The notes beneath the pieces were generated by a model, which was given only the letters and a program-made list of their open reading frames with translations, was not told the DNA's origin and ran no database searches. A DNA stretch of 64,000 nt from positions 140,882 through 204,881 of the forward strand of contig NZ_LT839648.1 of NCBI RefSeq assembly GCF_900176885.1, written 5' to 3'. Below are positions 17,896 through 26,152 of the stretch, piece after piece. The stretch is from Oceanobacillus senegalensis (GTDB lineage Bacteria > Bacillota > Bacilli > Bacillales > Amphibacillaceae). Made by a program: the position numbers and the translations under genes. Numbering within the stretch: the first letter of the stretch is position 1; each line of letters begins with the position of its first letter.

Positions 17896-18285
17896 ATGTA
17901 CGAACGTAGCGGTATTGCTGTCATTTATGTAACCGTGCTACGGTCTGTTGAAGTGATAGGAAGATTCCTCAAATTGGTAACGTGCACTTTCTCTGGTTAC
18001 AACAAAACCATATCGAGCAGTGATTGTAGGGCGCTCACCTATATTTTCCGGCAAAAAGAGAAAGCGCTTGAAACGTTCATTGAAACAGGGAATGGTTCAT
18101 TAAATACGAGATTAATGAAAGCGCATTCCGGGATTCCGGTAGAATATATCTCTCATGAAGAACTGAAAACGAAGCTAAAGAATATGAAAGCAATTATTCG
18201 AACAGGGGAAGCGACCCCATTTGCAAATGTCATCTTGCAACAGGCGTTATATTTTAAAGGAATTGAGGTGAGTGTAATTGGCTGA
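17896..18285 (+). pseudogene. rbsD: Remnant of rbsD (D-ribose pyranase), N-terminal half lost
   Basis: The last 70 or so residues match the RbsD C-terminus: '[14 protein letters not shown]' and '[17 protein letters not shown]'. The first 60 residues of the frame show no RbsD sequence, and the catalytic His region ('LGHTD' in intact enzymes) is missing, so the gene is broken. The stop overlaps the rbsA start at 18278 as in intact rbsDA operons. RbsD converts ribopyranose to ribofuranose. Confidence 0.75.
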
Positions 18286-18674
18286 AATACCTATTATAGA
18301 AATGAGCCAAATTAGCAAATCATTTTCCGGTAACCAAGTACTAAAAGATGTGGATTTCGACTTTCGAAAATATCGTGAAAATGATGGTGGACCGTGAGCT
18401 TGGTGAACGTTACCATGAGAAAAATAACGCGATTGGTGATGTCCTATTTGAGGTAGACAATCTGGCATCCAAAGGGGGCTTTCAAAATGTTAGCTTTAAG
18501 GTCAAACAAGGGGAAATACTTGGTGTAGCTGGATTAATGGGGGCAGGACGAACAGAAGTAATGGAAACCATATTCGACTATCGTAAAAAGCAAAGTGGAT
18601 CAGTCAATTTTTCAAAAATAAATCTTACCAAAAAAGGAAAGTGTTCAACTTGTAAGCGTTTGCATTCATTGTAA
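18278..18674 (+). pseudogene. rbsA: Remnant of rbsA (ribose ABC transporter ATPase) with large internal deletion
   Basis: TTG 18278, after GAGGTGAG, opens '[19 protein letters not shown]', the RbsA N-terminus. After about 27 codons the sequence jumps to the middle of RbsA ('STFENIVKMMVDRELGERY'), so some 230 codons including the first Walker A/B domain are lost. The frame also changes at the junction. It then reads 'GEILGVAGLMGAGRTEVME', the second Walker A, and stops being RbsA-like near 18640. The rest of rbsA, rbsC and rbsB are absent. Confidence 0.8.
18652..18665 (+). promoter_or_regulatory. Orphan cre-like (CcpA) site
   Basis: TGTAAGCGTTTGCA matches the cre consensus TGNAANCGNTNNCA at every fixed position. 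It lies at the end of the rbsA remnant and no carbohydrate gene follows. Confidence 0.5.
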
Positions 18675-18773
18675 AACGTTTTTCTCATTTTGTAAAATCA
18701 GTACAAGTGATAGGAACTATCTTAATAACCTCTACATACTCCGAAAGTTAGAACTTATTATTGGGGGGGGGGT

Positions 18774-18860
18774 GGACGTCCTATACGGGGAAAAATGATG
18801 TATATAGCACTGTCTCGGTTGTCTGTGAAATCTTAGTTATTTTGAGAACTGTTTATCATA
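18774..18860. repeat. Direct repeat, copy 1 (partner 19644-19755)
   Basis: Shares blocks such as 'GGGGAAAAA.TG', 'ATGTAT.TAGCACTGTCTC' and 'CTGTTTATCAT' in the same order with 19644-19755. A ten-G run at about 18763-18772 immediately precedes it. Confidence 0.6.
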
Positions 18861-18877
18861 TTTCTTGCAAGGGTAGA

Positions 18878-18954
18878 GGGAAGAAGGGGAAGGTTATTGG
18901 CACCAGATAAAGTAACCTGGCACCGCGTCCCTCGATTGAAGTACCCCCTCTGTC
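18878..18954. repeat. GGGAC-type imperfect hairpin
   Basis: GAGGGAAG...GGTTATT pairs imperfectly with AGTAACC...CGTCCCTC. It lies just past the 3' end of the DUF1540 gene and belongs to a family of hairpins seen at 3' ends through the window. Confidence 0.5.
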
Positions 18955-18962
18955 TCTAGCCT

Positions 18963-19118
18963 TTAAATTTTTGGTTCAAATGTTTTGCAGTCTGTTTCCT
19001 CACTATTGGCTGCCTTTTTTCCCTTATGACTAACTACATATATAGATTTAGCATGACATTTATTCCCGGGTCCCCAATACTTACAGCTATTAACTTCACA
19101 TAGAACATCTTGAGCCAT
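18963..19118 (-). CDS. DUF1540 domain small Cys-rich protein
   Basis: A 51-residue protein that opens 'MAQDVLCEVNSCKYWGPGN' and carries four cysteines (7, 12, 21 and 44) in the DUF1540 spacing, including 'NKCHA' and 'TDCKTFEP'. ATG 19118 is preceded by AGGAGGTGAGATACG. DUF1540 proteins are short, probably metal-binding, and common in spore formers; their role is unknown. The gene stands alone in a repeat-rich stretch. Confidence 0.85.
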   Translation of the reverse strand: MAQDVLCEVNSCKYWGPGNKCHAKSIYVVSHKGKKAANSEETDCKTFEPKI

Positions 19119-19643
19119 CGTATCTCACCTCCTCTATAATATCATTCACTAATATAAAATTTTTGATACAGGGTGGATAAGTGGAAGAGGTAAGAGTGAG
19201 TTTCCCCCATGCTATTTGCTGCTTCACTTATGCTCCACCCAGCGTTCGGCAAAAAGAATGAATATTTCCCGAGAAATTGTCGATATTTTTCTGGAAATGT
19301 AATAATATCTTCCTAACTCCTTTTGGGGTGCACTACAAACATGTCCCATTGATTCTGAATTACATAGTTACAGGATTTATTTATGAACTCAGCGGATTCA
19401 CATGCTTTTTCAACCGATCATTTACATAAGATGTTTCCAACCTAGCACCTACACTAATATTATTTCTAGTCACTTTTATTTTTTTGATGAAACATCTAAA
19501 ACTGGATTTTCTACTCTCTATCACGTGATTAACTGGCTGTAAGAAACTTAGCGAGAAGAATTCGAGATACCTCAAAAATATTTGGTGGGAGTCAGGCAGT
19601 TAGGTAAACTCCTGATTGGAGATTCACATTAGTATTAGGAGGA
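19119..19643. other. Repeat-rich non-coding stretch
   Basis: No supported gene. Bases 19257-19305 (TTTCCCGAGAAATTGTCGATATTTTTCTGGAAATG) nearly repeat 17860-17903, before the rbsD remnant, and 'TTTTGGGGTGCACTAC' at 19320-19335 resembles 5264-5278. Confidence 0.4.
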
Positions 19644-19755
19644 TGGACGATTCCAATATGGGGAAAAAATGGATGTATGTAGCACTGTCTCCATCGTCTG
19701 TGAGATTTAGATGATGGTTACCGTTAGTAACCGTAATTGAAAGAACCGTTTATCA
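19644..19755. repeat. Direct repeat, copy 2 (partner 18774-18860)
   Basis: Imperfect copy of 18774-18860 with an extra 20 or so bases near 19710. It runs straight into the tenA 3' fragment. Confidence 0.6.
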
Positions 19756-19848
19756 TAGCAAAAGAATATGAACTAGTATTCTGGGAGATGTCATATACCT
19801 CTGAAAAATGATTGGTCGAAAAGGTACGACGTCTATTAAGTATGAGGG
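19755..19848 (+). pseudogene. Fragment duplicate of the tenA 3' end
   Basis: ATAGCAAAAGAATATGAACT and the following 75 bases closely match tenA at 22674-22775, including 'TTCTGGGAGATGTC.TATACCT' and the sequence across the stop codon. Small indels break the frame. Only about the last 30 codons of tenA are represented. Confidence 0.8.
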
Positions 19849-19880
19849 ACACGGGGTCAATGCACCTGACCCCGCGTCCC
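19846..19880. terminator. GGGAC-type hairpin at the 3' end of the ProP-like gene
   Basis: GGGACACGGGGTCA pairs with TGACCCCGCGTCCC around a 7-nt loop, 11 bp beyond the leftward transporter stop. Likely terminator. Confidence 0.65.
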
Positions 19881-19890
19881 ACGCCTTTAC

Positions 19891-21366
19891 TTATTCTTCA
19901 TTATTAAGATTATCTTTTCTTTCTGTAATTTCACTTTTTTCCTCTCTCCACCATAAAGCTTCTTCAGGATTCTCTAAAATACCCTTGATTTCATGCTTTT
20001 CCTCTACAGCAGGCGGCTGACCTCTGAGTGATTTCCCCGAAGTTTCAACAACAAAAAATGCAACAATAATGATGCCGAGAATGGAAGCAAAGATAATATA
20101 GTACGCTGGAACCATCCTGCTCATTGTTGCACTGATTAACCATGAAACAACCAATGGAGCAGTACCACCAAATACGGATGTAGCTATATTATACGTAATG
20201 GCCAATGATCCATATCGTACTTCCGTAAAATAGAGTGAAGGCAATAATGATGGCATGACACCCTGAAAAGATGCAAGCAAAGCACCCAATATCATTAAAC
20301 CAAAGAAGACCAGCCAATTATTACCGCTTCCAATTAATAAAAAGGACGGGACTGACAAAATAATCATACCAATTAAACCAAACATAATAACCCGCTTATT
20401 TCCAATCCTGTCACTAAAATACCCTGCCATTAAGACAAATGGAATCATAATGACCATTACAACCAATATTAGTAACAGTCCCTTTGTATCCCCATAACCA
20501 AGTACAGCATTTAAATGGGAAGGCATATAAGTTAAAATCACGTAGTAGACAGTATTATAAAAAGAAACTAACCCTAAACCAATGAGTAATGACCTGCGAT
20601 GATATACGAAAATATTTTTTAGGGATGCTGTTGGTTTATTATCGTCCTCTTCTTCCGTATCTTTGGATTCAAAAGCTGGTGTTTCTTCCAAATTGTTACG
20701 GAGATAAAGTCCAATGATCCCAATAGGTGCAGCTATGATGAATGGGATTCGCCATCCCCACTCATGCATGGTTTCCGATCCTAGTACAAATGTTAATAGT
20801 GTAACAATTCCCGCACCAGTAATGTACCCCACTAAAGTACCTACCTCAAGGCCGCTCGATAAAAATCCACGTTTCTTATCAGCCGTTGACTCTGCAATGA
20901 AAGTCATTGCACCAGAATACTCTCCACCTGCCGAAAAACCCTGAACTAATCTAGCAACAAGCAATAATATAGGTGCGGCTATGCCAATTGAAGAATAGGT
21001 AGGAAGCAGGCCAATACAAAGTGTGGCAATCGCCATAATGATTAACGTAATAGCCAGTACTTTTTTTCGTCCTATACGGTCACCCAGCATTCCAAAAAAC
21101 AATCCACCAAATGGGCGAACTAAGAAGGCAACTGCAAATGTAGCAAAACTGAACACTAATTGTAATGGACCACTGAACTCAGGGAAAAACAATGCACCCA
21201 GAACAACAGCGAGATAGGAATAAATACCAAAATCAAACCATTCCATTGCGTTACCAATTGCCGTTGCCACAACTGATTTCTTCGCTAATTGTGTGTCAAC
21301 AACTGTTATATCATCCTTATTTAGGCGTTGCACTTTATTTTTTCGTTGTTTTTTCTTTTTAGCCAA
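19891..21366 (-). CDS. MFS transporter, metabolite:H+ symporter (ProP-like)
   Basis: 491 residues with a very basic 12-residue start, twelve helices and the MHS-type signatures 'GNAMEWFDFGIYSYLA' and 'GDRIGRKKVLAIT', as in ProP and related proline/betaine or dicarboxylate carriers. A charged Glu/Asp-rich insertion follows helix 6. The start is TTG 21366 with GAGGAG 8 nt upstream. The C-terminal coiled coil of E. coli ProP is not present. Compatible-solute uptake would suit a halotolerant host but the substrate is not determined. Confidence 0.8.
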   Translation of the reverse strand: MAKKKKQRKNKVQRLNKDDITVVDTQLAKKSVVATAIGNAMEWFDFGIYSYLAVVLGALFFPEFSGPLQLVFSFATFAVAFLVRPFGGLFFGMLGDRIGRKKVLAITLIIMAIATLCIGLLPTYSSIGIAAPILLLVARLVQGFSAGGEYSGAMTFIAESTADKKRGFLSSGLEVGTLVGYITGAGIVTLLTFVLGSETMHEWGWRIPFIIAAPIGIIGLYLRNNLEETPAFESKDTEEEDDNKPTASLKNIFVYHRRSLLIGLGLVSFYNTVYYVILTYMPSHLNAVLGYGDTKGLLLILVVMVIMIPFVLMAGYFSDRIGNKRVIMFGLIGMIILSVPSFLLIGSGNNWLVFFGLMILGALLASFQGVMPSLLPSLYFTEVRYGSLAITYNIATSVFGGTAPLVVSWLISATMSRMVPAYYIIFASILGIIIVAFFVVETSGKSLRGQPPAVEEKHEIKGILENPEEALWWREEKSEITERKDNLNNEE

Positions 21367-21821
21367 CTAATTTTCTCCTCTCAACTATTCCTTATTTAAT
21401 CCTGACTCGTTGAAATGTATATTAATTTTTTGTATTAGACACCACCATATACCCAACAATTGTTGTTATTTCCATTTTTATTCGGTCACTAAAATCACTT
21501 TTATTTTTTGAAAAGCCTGTTTACCGTATCGACATGAAGAAAACCCCACCACCGCTGATTTATTTTCAAAACAACAGTAGGGGAAAAGGAGAAAAATGTC
21601 AATTATTTTGATAATTTATTTAAAATTAATTTTTAAGTAAATACCGTTACAATGGGGGTTATCGCATTATCCATTAAATTTTATAAAAAACATTCACAAA
21701 TACTTTTGATGTTCCCCCAAAAAGTTAGGATTTTATATTAAGCTGATTATCGACTTCTAGCGTTTCATCTAATGTGACTATTTCGAGAAAATCTTGACAC
21801 CAACACCTGTCTTTGGTCCCT
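21367..21821. other. Non-coding region between ProP-like gene and TPP riboswitch
   Basis: Very AT-rich, with only a weak CCCCAC...GTAGGGG inverted repeat at about 21544-21584. It should contain the promoter of the leftward transporter. No ORF is supported. Confidence 0.4.
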
Positions 21822-21849
21822 TGAAAATATTGGTAGGTATGTTATGGTA
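21822..21849 (+). promoter_or_regulatory. Probable sigma-A promoter of tenA
   Basis: TTGAAA and TATGGT are separated by 16 bp and end some 20 bp before the TPP aptamer. Position rather than motif strength supports the call. Confidence 0.4.
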
Positions 21850-21867
21850 AATTTGTAAAATTAAATA

Positions 21868-21962
21868 CGTTTCTGCTAGGGGTGCCTGTAGGCTGAGACA
21901 AGATGGATTTCTTGATCCCTTTGAACCTGATCTGGTTAATACCAGCGGAGGGAAGTGGAAGA
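21868..21962 (+). promoter_or_regulatory. TPP riboswitch (THI element)
   Basis: All hallmark blocks are present in order: AGGGGTGCC (21878-21886), GGCTGAGA (21891-21898), CCCTTTGAACCTGATCTGG and GTTAATACCAGCGGAGGGAAGT (to about 21956). It binds thiamine pyrophosphate and should reduce tenA expression when thiamine is plentiful. The downstream pairing TTTCCTCC (22033-22040) with GGAGGAA (22065-22071) covers the tenA ribosome site and is followed by seven T, so the off-state could block translation, end transcription, or both. Confidence 0.95.
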
Positions 21963-22076
21963 GCGCTGATGCTATCATGGAATAGAACCAATAAAGACTA
22001 TTCGAATAATAGTTGAACAAGGCGTGTATCCATTTCCTCCTCCATAGACGGAAACGAAAAAAGGGGAGGAATTTTT

Positions 22077-22766
22077 TTGCGTTTTACAGAAGAATTAAAA
22101 GAAGCAACCAAAGATAGCTGGGAGCTGAGCATGAACCATCCGTTTGTTCAAGGTATTGTCAAAGGTGACTTACCACTGGAAACATTTAAAAACTACATTT
22201 TGCAGGACATCTATTATTTAAAGCATTACGGGAAAGTGCATGCTTTTGCAGCAGCACATGCCGATGATTTTCACGTTTCAGCAACTCTTGCAGAAAAAGC
22301 GAAAAAGACTGCTGAAGCAGAATTGACGGTGCATAAGGAGCATGCCGAAATTTTAGGGATTTCGGAGGAAGAAGTGGAGAATTTCCAACCGGCACCAACG
22401 GCCTATGCTTATACATCCCATTTATATCGGGCCGCATTATCGGGAAGTCTACCTCAGATTGTCGCTGCCATGCTTCCATGTTATTGGCTATATGCGGACA
22501 TTGGTAGGAAATATAAGGATGCTAAACCTGGAGAAAAAATCTATCAAAACTGGCTGAATATGTATGCTAGTGAGCCGTTCCAGGAATCTACACAGGAAAT
22601 GATTGATCTGCTCGATAACTTGGCAGACCAGTCCAGCGCGGCAGAAAGAGAGAAAATCAAAGAGCAGTTTGTGATAGCAAAAGAATATGAACTAGCATTC
22701 TGGGAGATGTCCTATACCTTTGAAACATGGTTGTCGAAAAAGGAACATGTAGAAACGTCTATTTAG
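22077..22766 (+). CDS. tenA: Aminopyrimidine aminohydrolase / thiaminase II
   Basis: 229 residues, the normal TenA length. The catalytic residues of the Bacillus enzyme align without gaps: Asp44, Tyr112, Cys135 ('MLPCYWLYADIG'), Tyr139 and Glu205. TenA salvages thiamine by hydrolysing aminomethyl-aminopyrimidine to HMP. The start is TTG 22077, 8 nt after GGGGAGGA. It is single-gene under the TPP riboswitch; tenI and thiO/S/G/F/D are not adjacent. Its 3' end is duplicated as a fragment at 19755-19848. Confidence 0.95.
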   Translation: MRFTEELKEATKDSWELSMNHPFVQGIVKGDLPLETFKNYILQDIYYLKHYGKVHAFAAAHADDFHVSATLAEKAKKTAEAELTVHKEHAEILGISEEEVENFQPAPTAYAYTSHLYRAALSGSLPQIVAAMLPCYWLYADIGRKYKDAKPGEKIYQNWLNMYASEPFQESTQEMIDLLDNLADQSSAAEREKIKEQFVIAKEYELAFWEMSYTFETWLSKKEHVETSI

Positions 22767-22780
22767 TGTGAGGGGGCAGA

Positions 22781-22834
22781 GGGACGAGGGGAAAGGTCAT
22801 TGGCTTTGGGTCAAGGAACCTGAACCTGCGTCCC
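22781..22834. terminator. GGGAC-type hairpin between convergent tenA and tatC
   Basis: GGGACGAGG pairs with CCTGCGTCCC over an internal GGTC/CAAGG section, followed on the plus strand by TTTTTC. It may serve both genes. Confidence 0.55.
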
Positions 22835-23552
22835 GCTTTTTCATTACGATTTTGGATAAATGGATGCTGACTTCATATAGCAGTATTAGCGGTAGGGAAA
22901 CGATAATCGGCATAATAAAATCTGGTGGCGTTAGCATCGTGCAGATGATGATTAAGATAAAATAAGCGTATTTTCTTATTTTTATCATATAATCCGGTGT
23001 CAGAATTCCAAGCGTGGTTAAGAACATCGTGATGACTGGCAATTCGAATAAAATAGCGAATGGTAGGGTAATCCGGAATAAAAAAGTAAAATATCCTCCC
23101 ACGGTTAACATTACCTTAAATAAGCCCCCTGAAAACGATAGAATAAAAGGAAAAATCAGGTGTATAAACATCGTATAGCCAAATGCGAGACCTCCAAGAA
23201 ATAATAGAAATAGAAAAGGGATATAGGACAGTGAAATTTTTCGTTCATGGGCGGTGAGAGCTGGTTTAACAAATGCCCATATCTCATAGGCGAGTACAGG
23301 AATGATTCCAGCAATAGCGACTAATCCCGCCATTCGAAAATAAATCCAGATAATTTCGGATGGACTGATAACCATTAATTCCATATCAATATCATCCATA
23401 AAAAAAGCATAAAGATCCTCTACAAAAATAAATCCAGCGATAAAAAACAGTATGAATAAGCTGAATGTAACGATGAGACGATTTCGTAATTCCGTTAAGT
23501 GTCCGACCACATCCATCTCATTCATCTTCTTAGAACCCCACTTTAACTTCAT
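22797..23552 (-). CDS. tatC: Twin-arginine translocase subunit TatC
   Basis: About 251 residues with six membrane helices and TatC signatures: 'HLTELRNRL' at the N-terminus, 'WAFVKPAL...ERK' before helix 2, and 'LTPPD' between helices 5 and 6. TatC recognises the RR signal peptide. The start is uncertain between ATG 23552 and the in-frame ATG nine codons later. It lies downstream of tatA and divergent from the Tat substrate phoX, the same logic as tatAd-tatCd with phoD in B. subtilis. Confidence 0.92.
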   Translation of the reverse strand: MKLKWGSKKMNEMDVVGHLTELRNRLIVTFSLFILFFIAGFIFVEDLYAFFMDDIDMELMVISPSEIIWIYFRMAGLVAIAGIIPVLAYEIWAFVKPALTAHERKISLSYIPFLFLLFLGGLAFGYTMFIHLIFPFILSFSGGLFKVMLTVGGYFTFLFRITLPFAILFELPVITMFLTTLGILTPDYMIKIRKYAYFILIIICTMLTPPDFIMPIIVSLPLILLYEVSIHLSKIVMKKRDAGSGSLTQSQ

Positions 23553-23652
23553 TGTTTAATTCCACATCCTTTCCTATTCATAAAGGAAGATGTAAGGTTG
23601 CCCCTACATCTTATAATCATGAGATATTTTTGACGGCGTAAATGTTATAGTA

Positions 23653-23862
23653 TCAGGTATTTTTCTCTACCTTATCCGTCTGCGGTTTATTGTCCTCTAC
23701 CTCCTCCTTTGTTAGGTCATCCGCAGCACTTTTAAATTCCTTTAGTGTTTGTCCAGTCGCCTTGCCAATTTCCGGTAGCTTCTTTGGTCCGAAAATAACT
23801 AAGGCAATGATTAAAATTAAAATTAATCCTGGAATGCCTATCGTTGCCAATATATTCACCAT
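23653..23862 (-). CDS. tatA: Twin-arginine translocase subunit TatA
   Basis: 69 residues: an N-terminal helix ('[19 protein letters not shown]'), the hinge '[10 protein letters not shown]', an amphipathic helix ('[18 protein letters not shown]') and a charged tail. The 'GIPGLILI' part resembles B. subtilis TatAd, the phosphate-linked one. ATG 23862 directly abuts AAAAGG, so TTG 23850, giving 'MATIGIPGL', may be the real start. First gene of a tatA-tatC unit sharing its upstream region with phoX. Confidence 0.92.
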   Translation of the reverse strand: MVNILATIGIPGLILILIIALVIFGPKKLPEIGKATGQTLKEFKSAADDLTKEEVEDNKPQTDKVEKNT

Positions 23863-23962
23863 CCTTTTAAACTGTACTGACTATAGATGAAAGGAAGTAT
23901 CATCCATTTCTAAACGTATTCTAACATGATTTTCTAGTAAATTTATCGACCATTACTAGAAT

Positions 23963-24011
23963 TTAACAAATATTTACAGTCTATTATTATTACCTTAACT
24001 TTCCATTGTTA
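23963..24011 (+). promoter_or_regulatory. Candidate PhoP binding region (Pho box repeats)
   Basis: TTAACA (23963), TTTACA (23973), TTATTA (23984), TTAACT (23995) and TTGTTA (24006) follow each other at 10-11 bp spacing. PhoP~P in B. subtilis binds TT(A/C/T)A(C/T)A-type direct repeats at 11-bp intervals. CTAATAATAG at 24014-24023 could be the -10 of phoX. The position suits control of both phoX and tatAC. Confidence 0.65.
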
Positions 24012-24080
24012 GTCTAATAATAGAGGTTCATAGAATACACCATGAATTGCCCCGATGGAAATGTAAAGGAGGAGTCTTCA

Positions 24081-25526
24081 ATGGATAACAAATCAAATAT
24101 GGACAGACGTCATTTTTTAAAGGTTAGTGGGATTTCAGCGGCGACATTAGCGTTGGGAGCTACGGGAGTCCTTTCCTTAAGTGGAAATGGAAATAAAGCA
24201 TTGGCAGCATCTGCTAAAGGAAAGGGATCATTTGGTGGATATGGTCCACTGGCAAAAGACCCTGGTGGCGTGATGAATCTACCAAAAGGCTTTCAGTATC
24301 GAATTATCTCTGAGGAAGGCAAGAAGCTATCGGATGGTCGGCCTATTCCAGGTATGTTTGATGGGATGGCAGCATTTCAGGGAAAAAATAATACAACGGT
24401 TCTTGTGCGTAACCATGAATTGACTGGAAGTACAGACAACCCAGTAATAGGAAAAAATCCATACGATAAAGAGAATACTGGCGGAACAACAGCGCTGATT
24501 GTTGGGGCGAATCGTCGAGTACACAAGGAATATGTAACATCTGCAGGTACGATTCGTAACTGTGCGGGTGGAGGAACACCTTGGGGAACGTGGATTACGT
24601 GTGAGGAAACACGAGAAACCGGACATGGCTATGTTTTTGAAGTCGACCCGCATGATCCGGAAAACAATTTATCCAGAACGCCTATCCGAGAAATGGGTTC
24701 CTTCTCCCATGAGGCGGTGGATGTGGATCCTGCAACAGGTATTGTCTATTTGACTGAAGACGATGGTCCAGAAAGCTATTTCTATCGTTTTCTTCCAAAT
24801 GACCGAAGCCAAAAAATTGGTTCCCTTCATAAGGGTGGAGTACTACAAGCTGCGGCGTTTGAAGAAATGAGCTCCAACCAAATGAGTGACTATTACACTG
24901 GTAATCGATATGGTGTGGTTTGGAAGGATGTAGACCCGGAAAAGCCAACATTAGATGCACGAAATAAAGGGTGTATTCAATTTTCACGTCTGGAAGGCTG
25001 TCATTTTGTAAATGGGGTATTCTGGTTTTCGGATACGGATGCAGGTGAAAAGGAATTAGGGCGAATTTATCGTTATATTCCAGCTACTAATACATTGGAA
25101 ATCTTTTATGAATCCACGACAACCAATGACCTCGAGGCCCCAGATAATGTCACCGTCACACCATGGGGAGATTTATGGATTGTGGAAGATGGTCCTGGTA
25201 CCGATCGAATTATTGGATTAACACCAGAAGGAGAAACCTATGTCTTTGCTGAAAATGTACTGAATAACTCAGAACTAGCCGGGCCAACCTTTTCTCCGGA
25301 TGGGAAAACTTTATTTGTAAACATCCAATCACCTGGAATCACACTAGCCATCTGGGGACCTTTCGCACGTAGGAATGCAGCAAGAGGCCGTATGATGGGA
25401 CATGCAGCACCGCCTGAAATTTACGGACCAAAAATTTCCGACAGCCTTGCTACTTATGCAGAGGTACAAGGAATCTCCACACTAGAAGCTGCCGCATTAC
25501 AGCGACATGGCATGCCAATTGTGTAA
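24081..25526 (+). CDS. phoX: PhoX family phosphatase (PF05787), Tat-exported
   Basis: About 481 residues. The start 'MDNKSNMDRRHFLKVSG' carries a twin-arginine motif at residues 9-10 followed by a hydrophobic stretch and 'ALAAS' cleavage region. ATG 24081 follows GGAGGAG; the ATG at 24042 has no ribosome site. PhoX/DUF839 features include 'TWITCEETRETGHGYVFEV', 'GSFSHEAVDVD' and 'YLTEDDG', part of the calcium-iron active site of this beta-propeller alkaline phosphatase family. It should release phosphate from organic esters outside the cell during phosphate starvation. Hairpin 25672-25709 follows. Confidence 0.88.
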   Translation: MDNKSNMDRRHFLKVSGISAATLALGATGVLSLSGNGNKALAASAKGKGSFGGYGPLAKDPGGVMNLPKGFQYRIISEEGKKLSDGRPIPGMFDGMAAFQGKNNTTVLVRNHELTGSTDNPVIGKNPYDKENTGGTTALIVGANRRVHKEYVTSAGTIRNCAGGGTPWGTWITCEETRETGHGYVFEVDPHDPENNLSRTPIREMGSFSHEAVDVDPATGIVYLTEDDGPESYFYRFLPNDRSQKIGSLHKGGVLQAAAFEEMSSNQMSDYYTGNRYGVVWKDVDPEKPTLDARNKGCIQFSRLEGCHFVNGVFWFSDTDAGEKELGRIYRYIPATNTLEIFYESTTTNDLEAPDNVTVTPWGDLWIVEDGPGTDRIIGLTPEGETYVFAENVLNNSELAGPTFSPDGKTLFVNIQSPGITLAIWGPFARRNAARGRMMGHAAPPEIYGPKISDSLATYAEVQGISTLEAAALQRHGMPIV

Positions 25527-25671
25527 GTTTTAAGGCAGGAGGCAGATTTGAAGTGCCTTTCCCTGGTCTATCCGCTTCATTCTACGTGCTCGAGAAGAAG
25601 CAATAACGAGTACATCGATGTGTAGAAAGATAAAAAGGTAAGCGTAACATCCATTCATTTTTAAGAACTAC

Positions 25672-25709
25672 ATAAATCCCATCTACAAAAATGTAGGTGG
25701 GATTTATTA
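25672..25709. terminator. Terminator-like hairpin downstream of phoX
   Basis: ATAAATCCCATCTACA and TGTAGGTGGGATTTAT form a 16-bp stem with a 4-nt loop. Confidence 0.65.
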
Positions 25710-25739
25710 GATTCTTTATGTTTTATTCTTTATTTAAAT

Positions 25740-25890
25740 AAAAACCGATTTACTACGTACGATTTTTCGCTGACGAAGCCTTCCTTGTCCTGCGAGAAAA
25801 GCACGTATCTAGACCTGAGTAGGAAGTGGTTTTCCGTTACGGAGGCTGAGGCCGTACCCGCGGAAAAAAAGCGACTGTCCGTAGTGGAAT
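25740..25890. repeat. Diverged GC-rich dispersed repeat
   Basis: 'GGAGGCTGAGGCCGTACCCGCGG' and 'AAGCGACTGTCCGTAGTGGAATC' belong to the same Bacillaceae non-coding repeat class as 7568-7800. Short frames crossing it on both strands have no protein character. Confidence 0.5.
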
Positions 25891-26091
25891 CAACGTTGCA
25901 CCAATATGGAATAGAGTTAATACACATCATATCTATTATAAGCATAAGCAATATTCTCTTAAAAAACTGCTTTATCGACAAATCTCTCCATTAAATTTCA
26001 CAAATTGTTCAAAAATGACAGACTATTTAGTGTTTATTTGTTGTATAATTGTTAATGAACGAACAAATAACATTATTAAAAACCTAAACTC

Positions 26092-26127
26092 AAAAAACAT
26101 AGATACTCTCTATGAATTTTGAGTTAT
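26092..26127 (+). promoter_or_regulatory. Hairpin in the leader of the small FbpB-like gene
   Basis: AACTCAAAA..ATAGA pairs with TCTAT..TTTTGAGTT around TACTC, ending about 12 nt before the ribosome site of the gene at 26153. It could stabilise the mRNA or respond to a signal. Confidence 0.4.
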
Positions 26128-26152
26128 TGATATGAAAGGAGAGGGCTGATTT

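Noticed and set aside
24327..24653. 108-codon antisense frame in phoX
   Set aside because: Shadow of phoX; rich in Cys/Arg as expected from reverse-strand reading.
26040..26091. Fur box upstream of the FbpB-like gene
   Set aside because: No stretch with adequate match to TGATAATNATTATCA.
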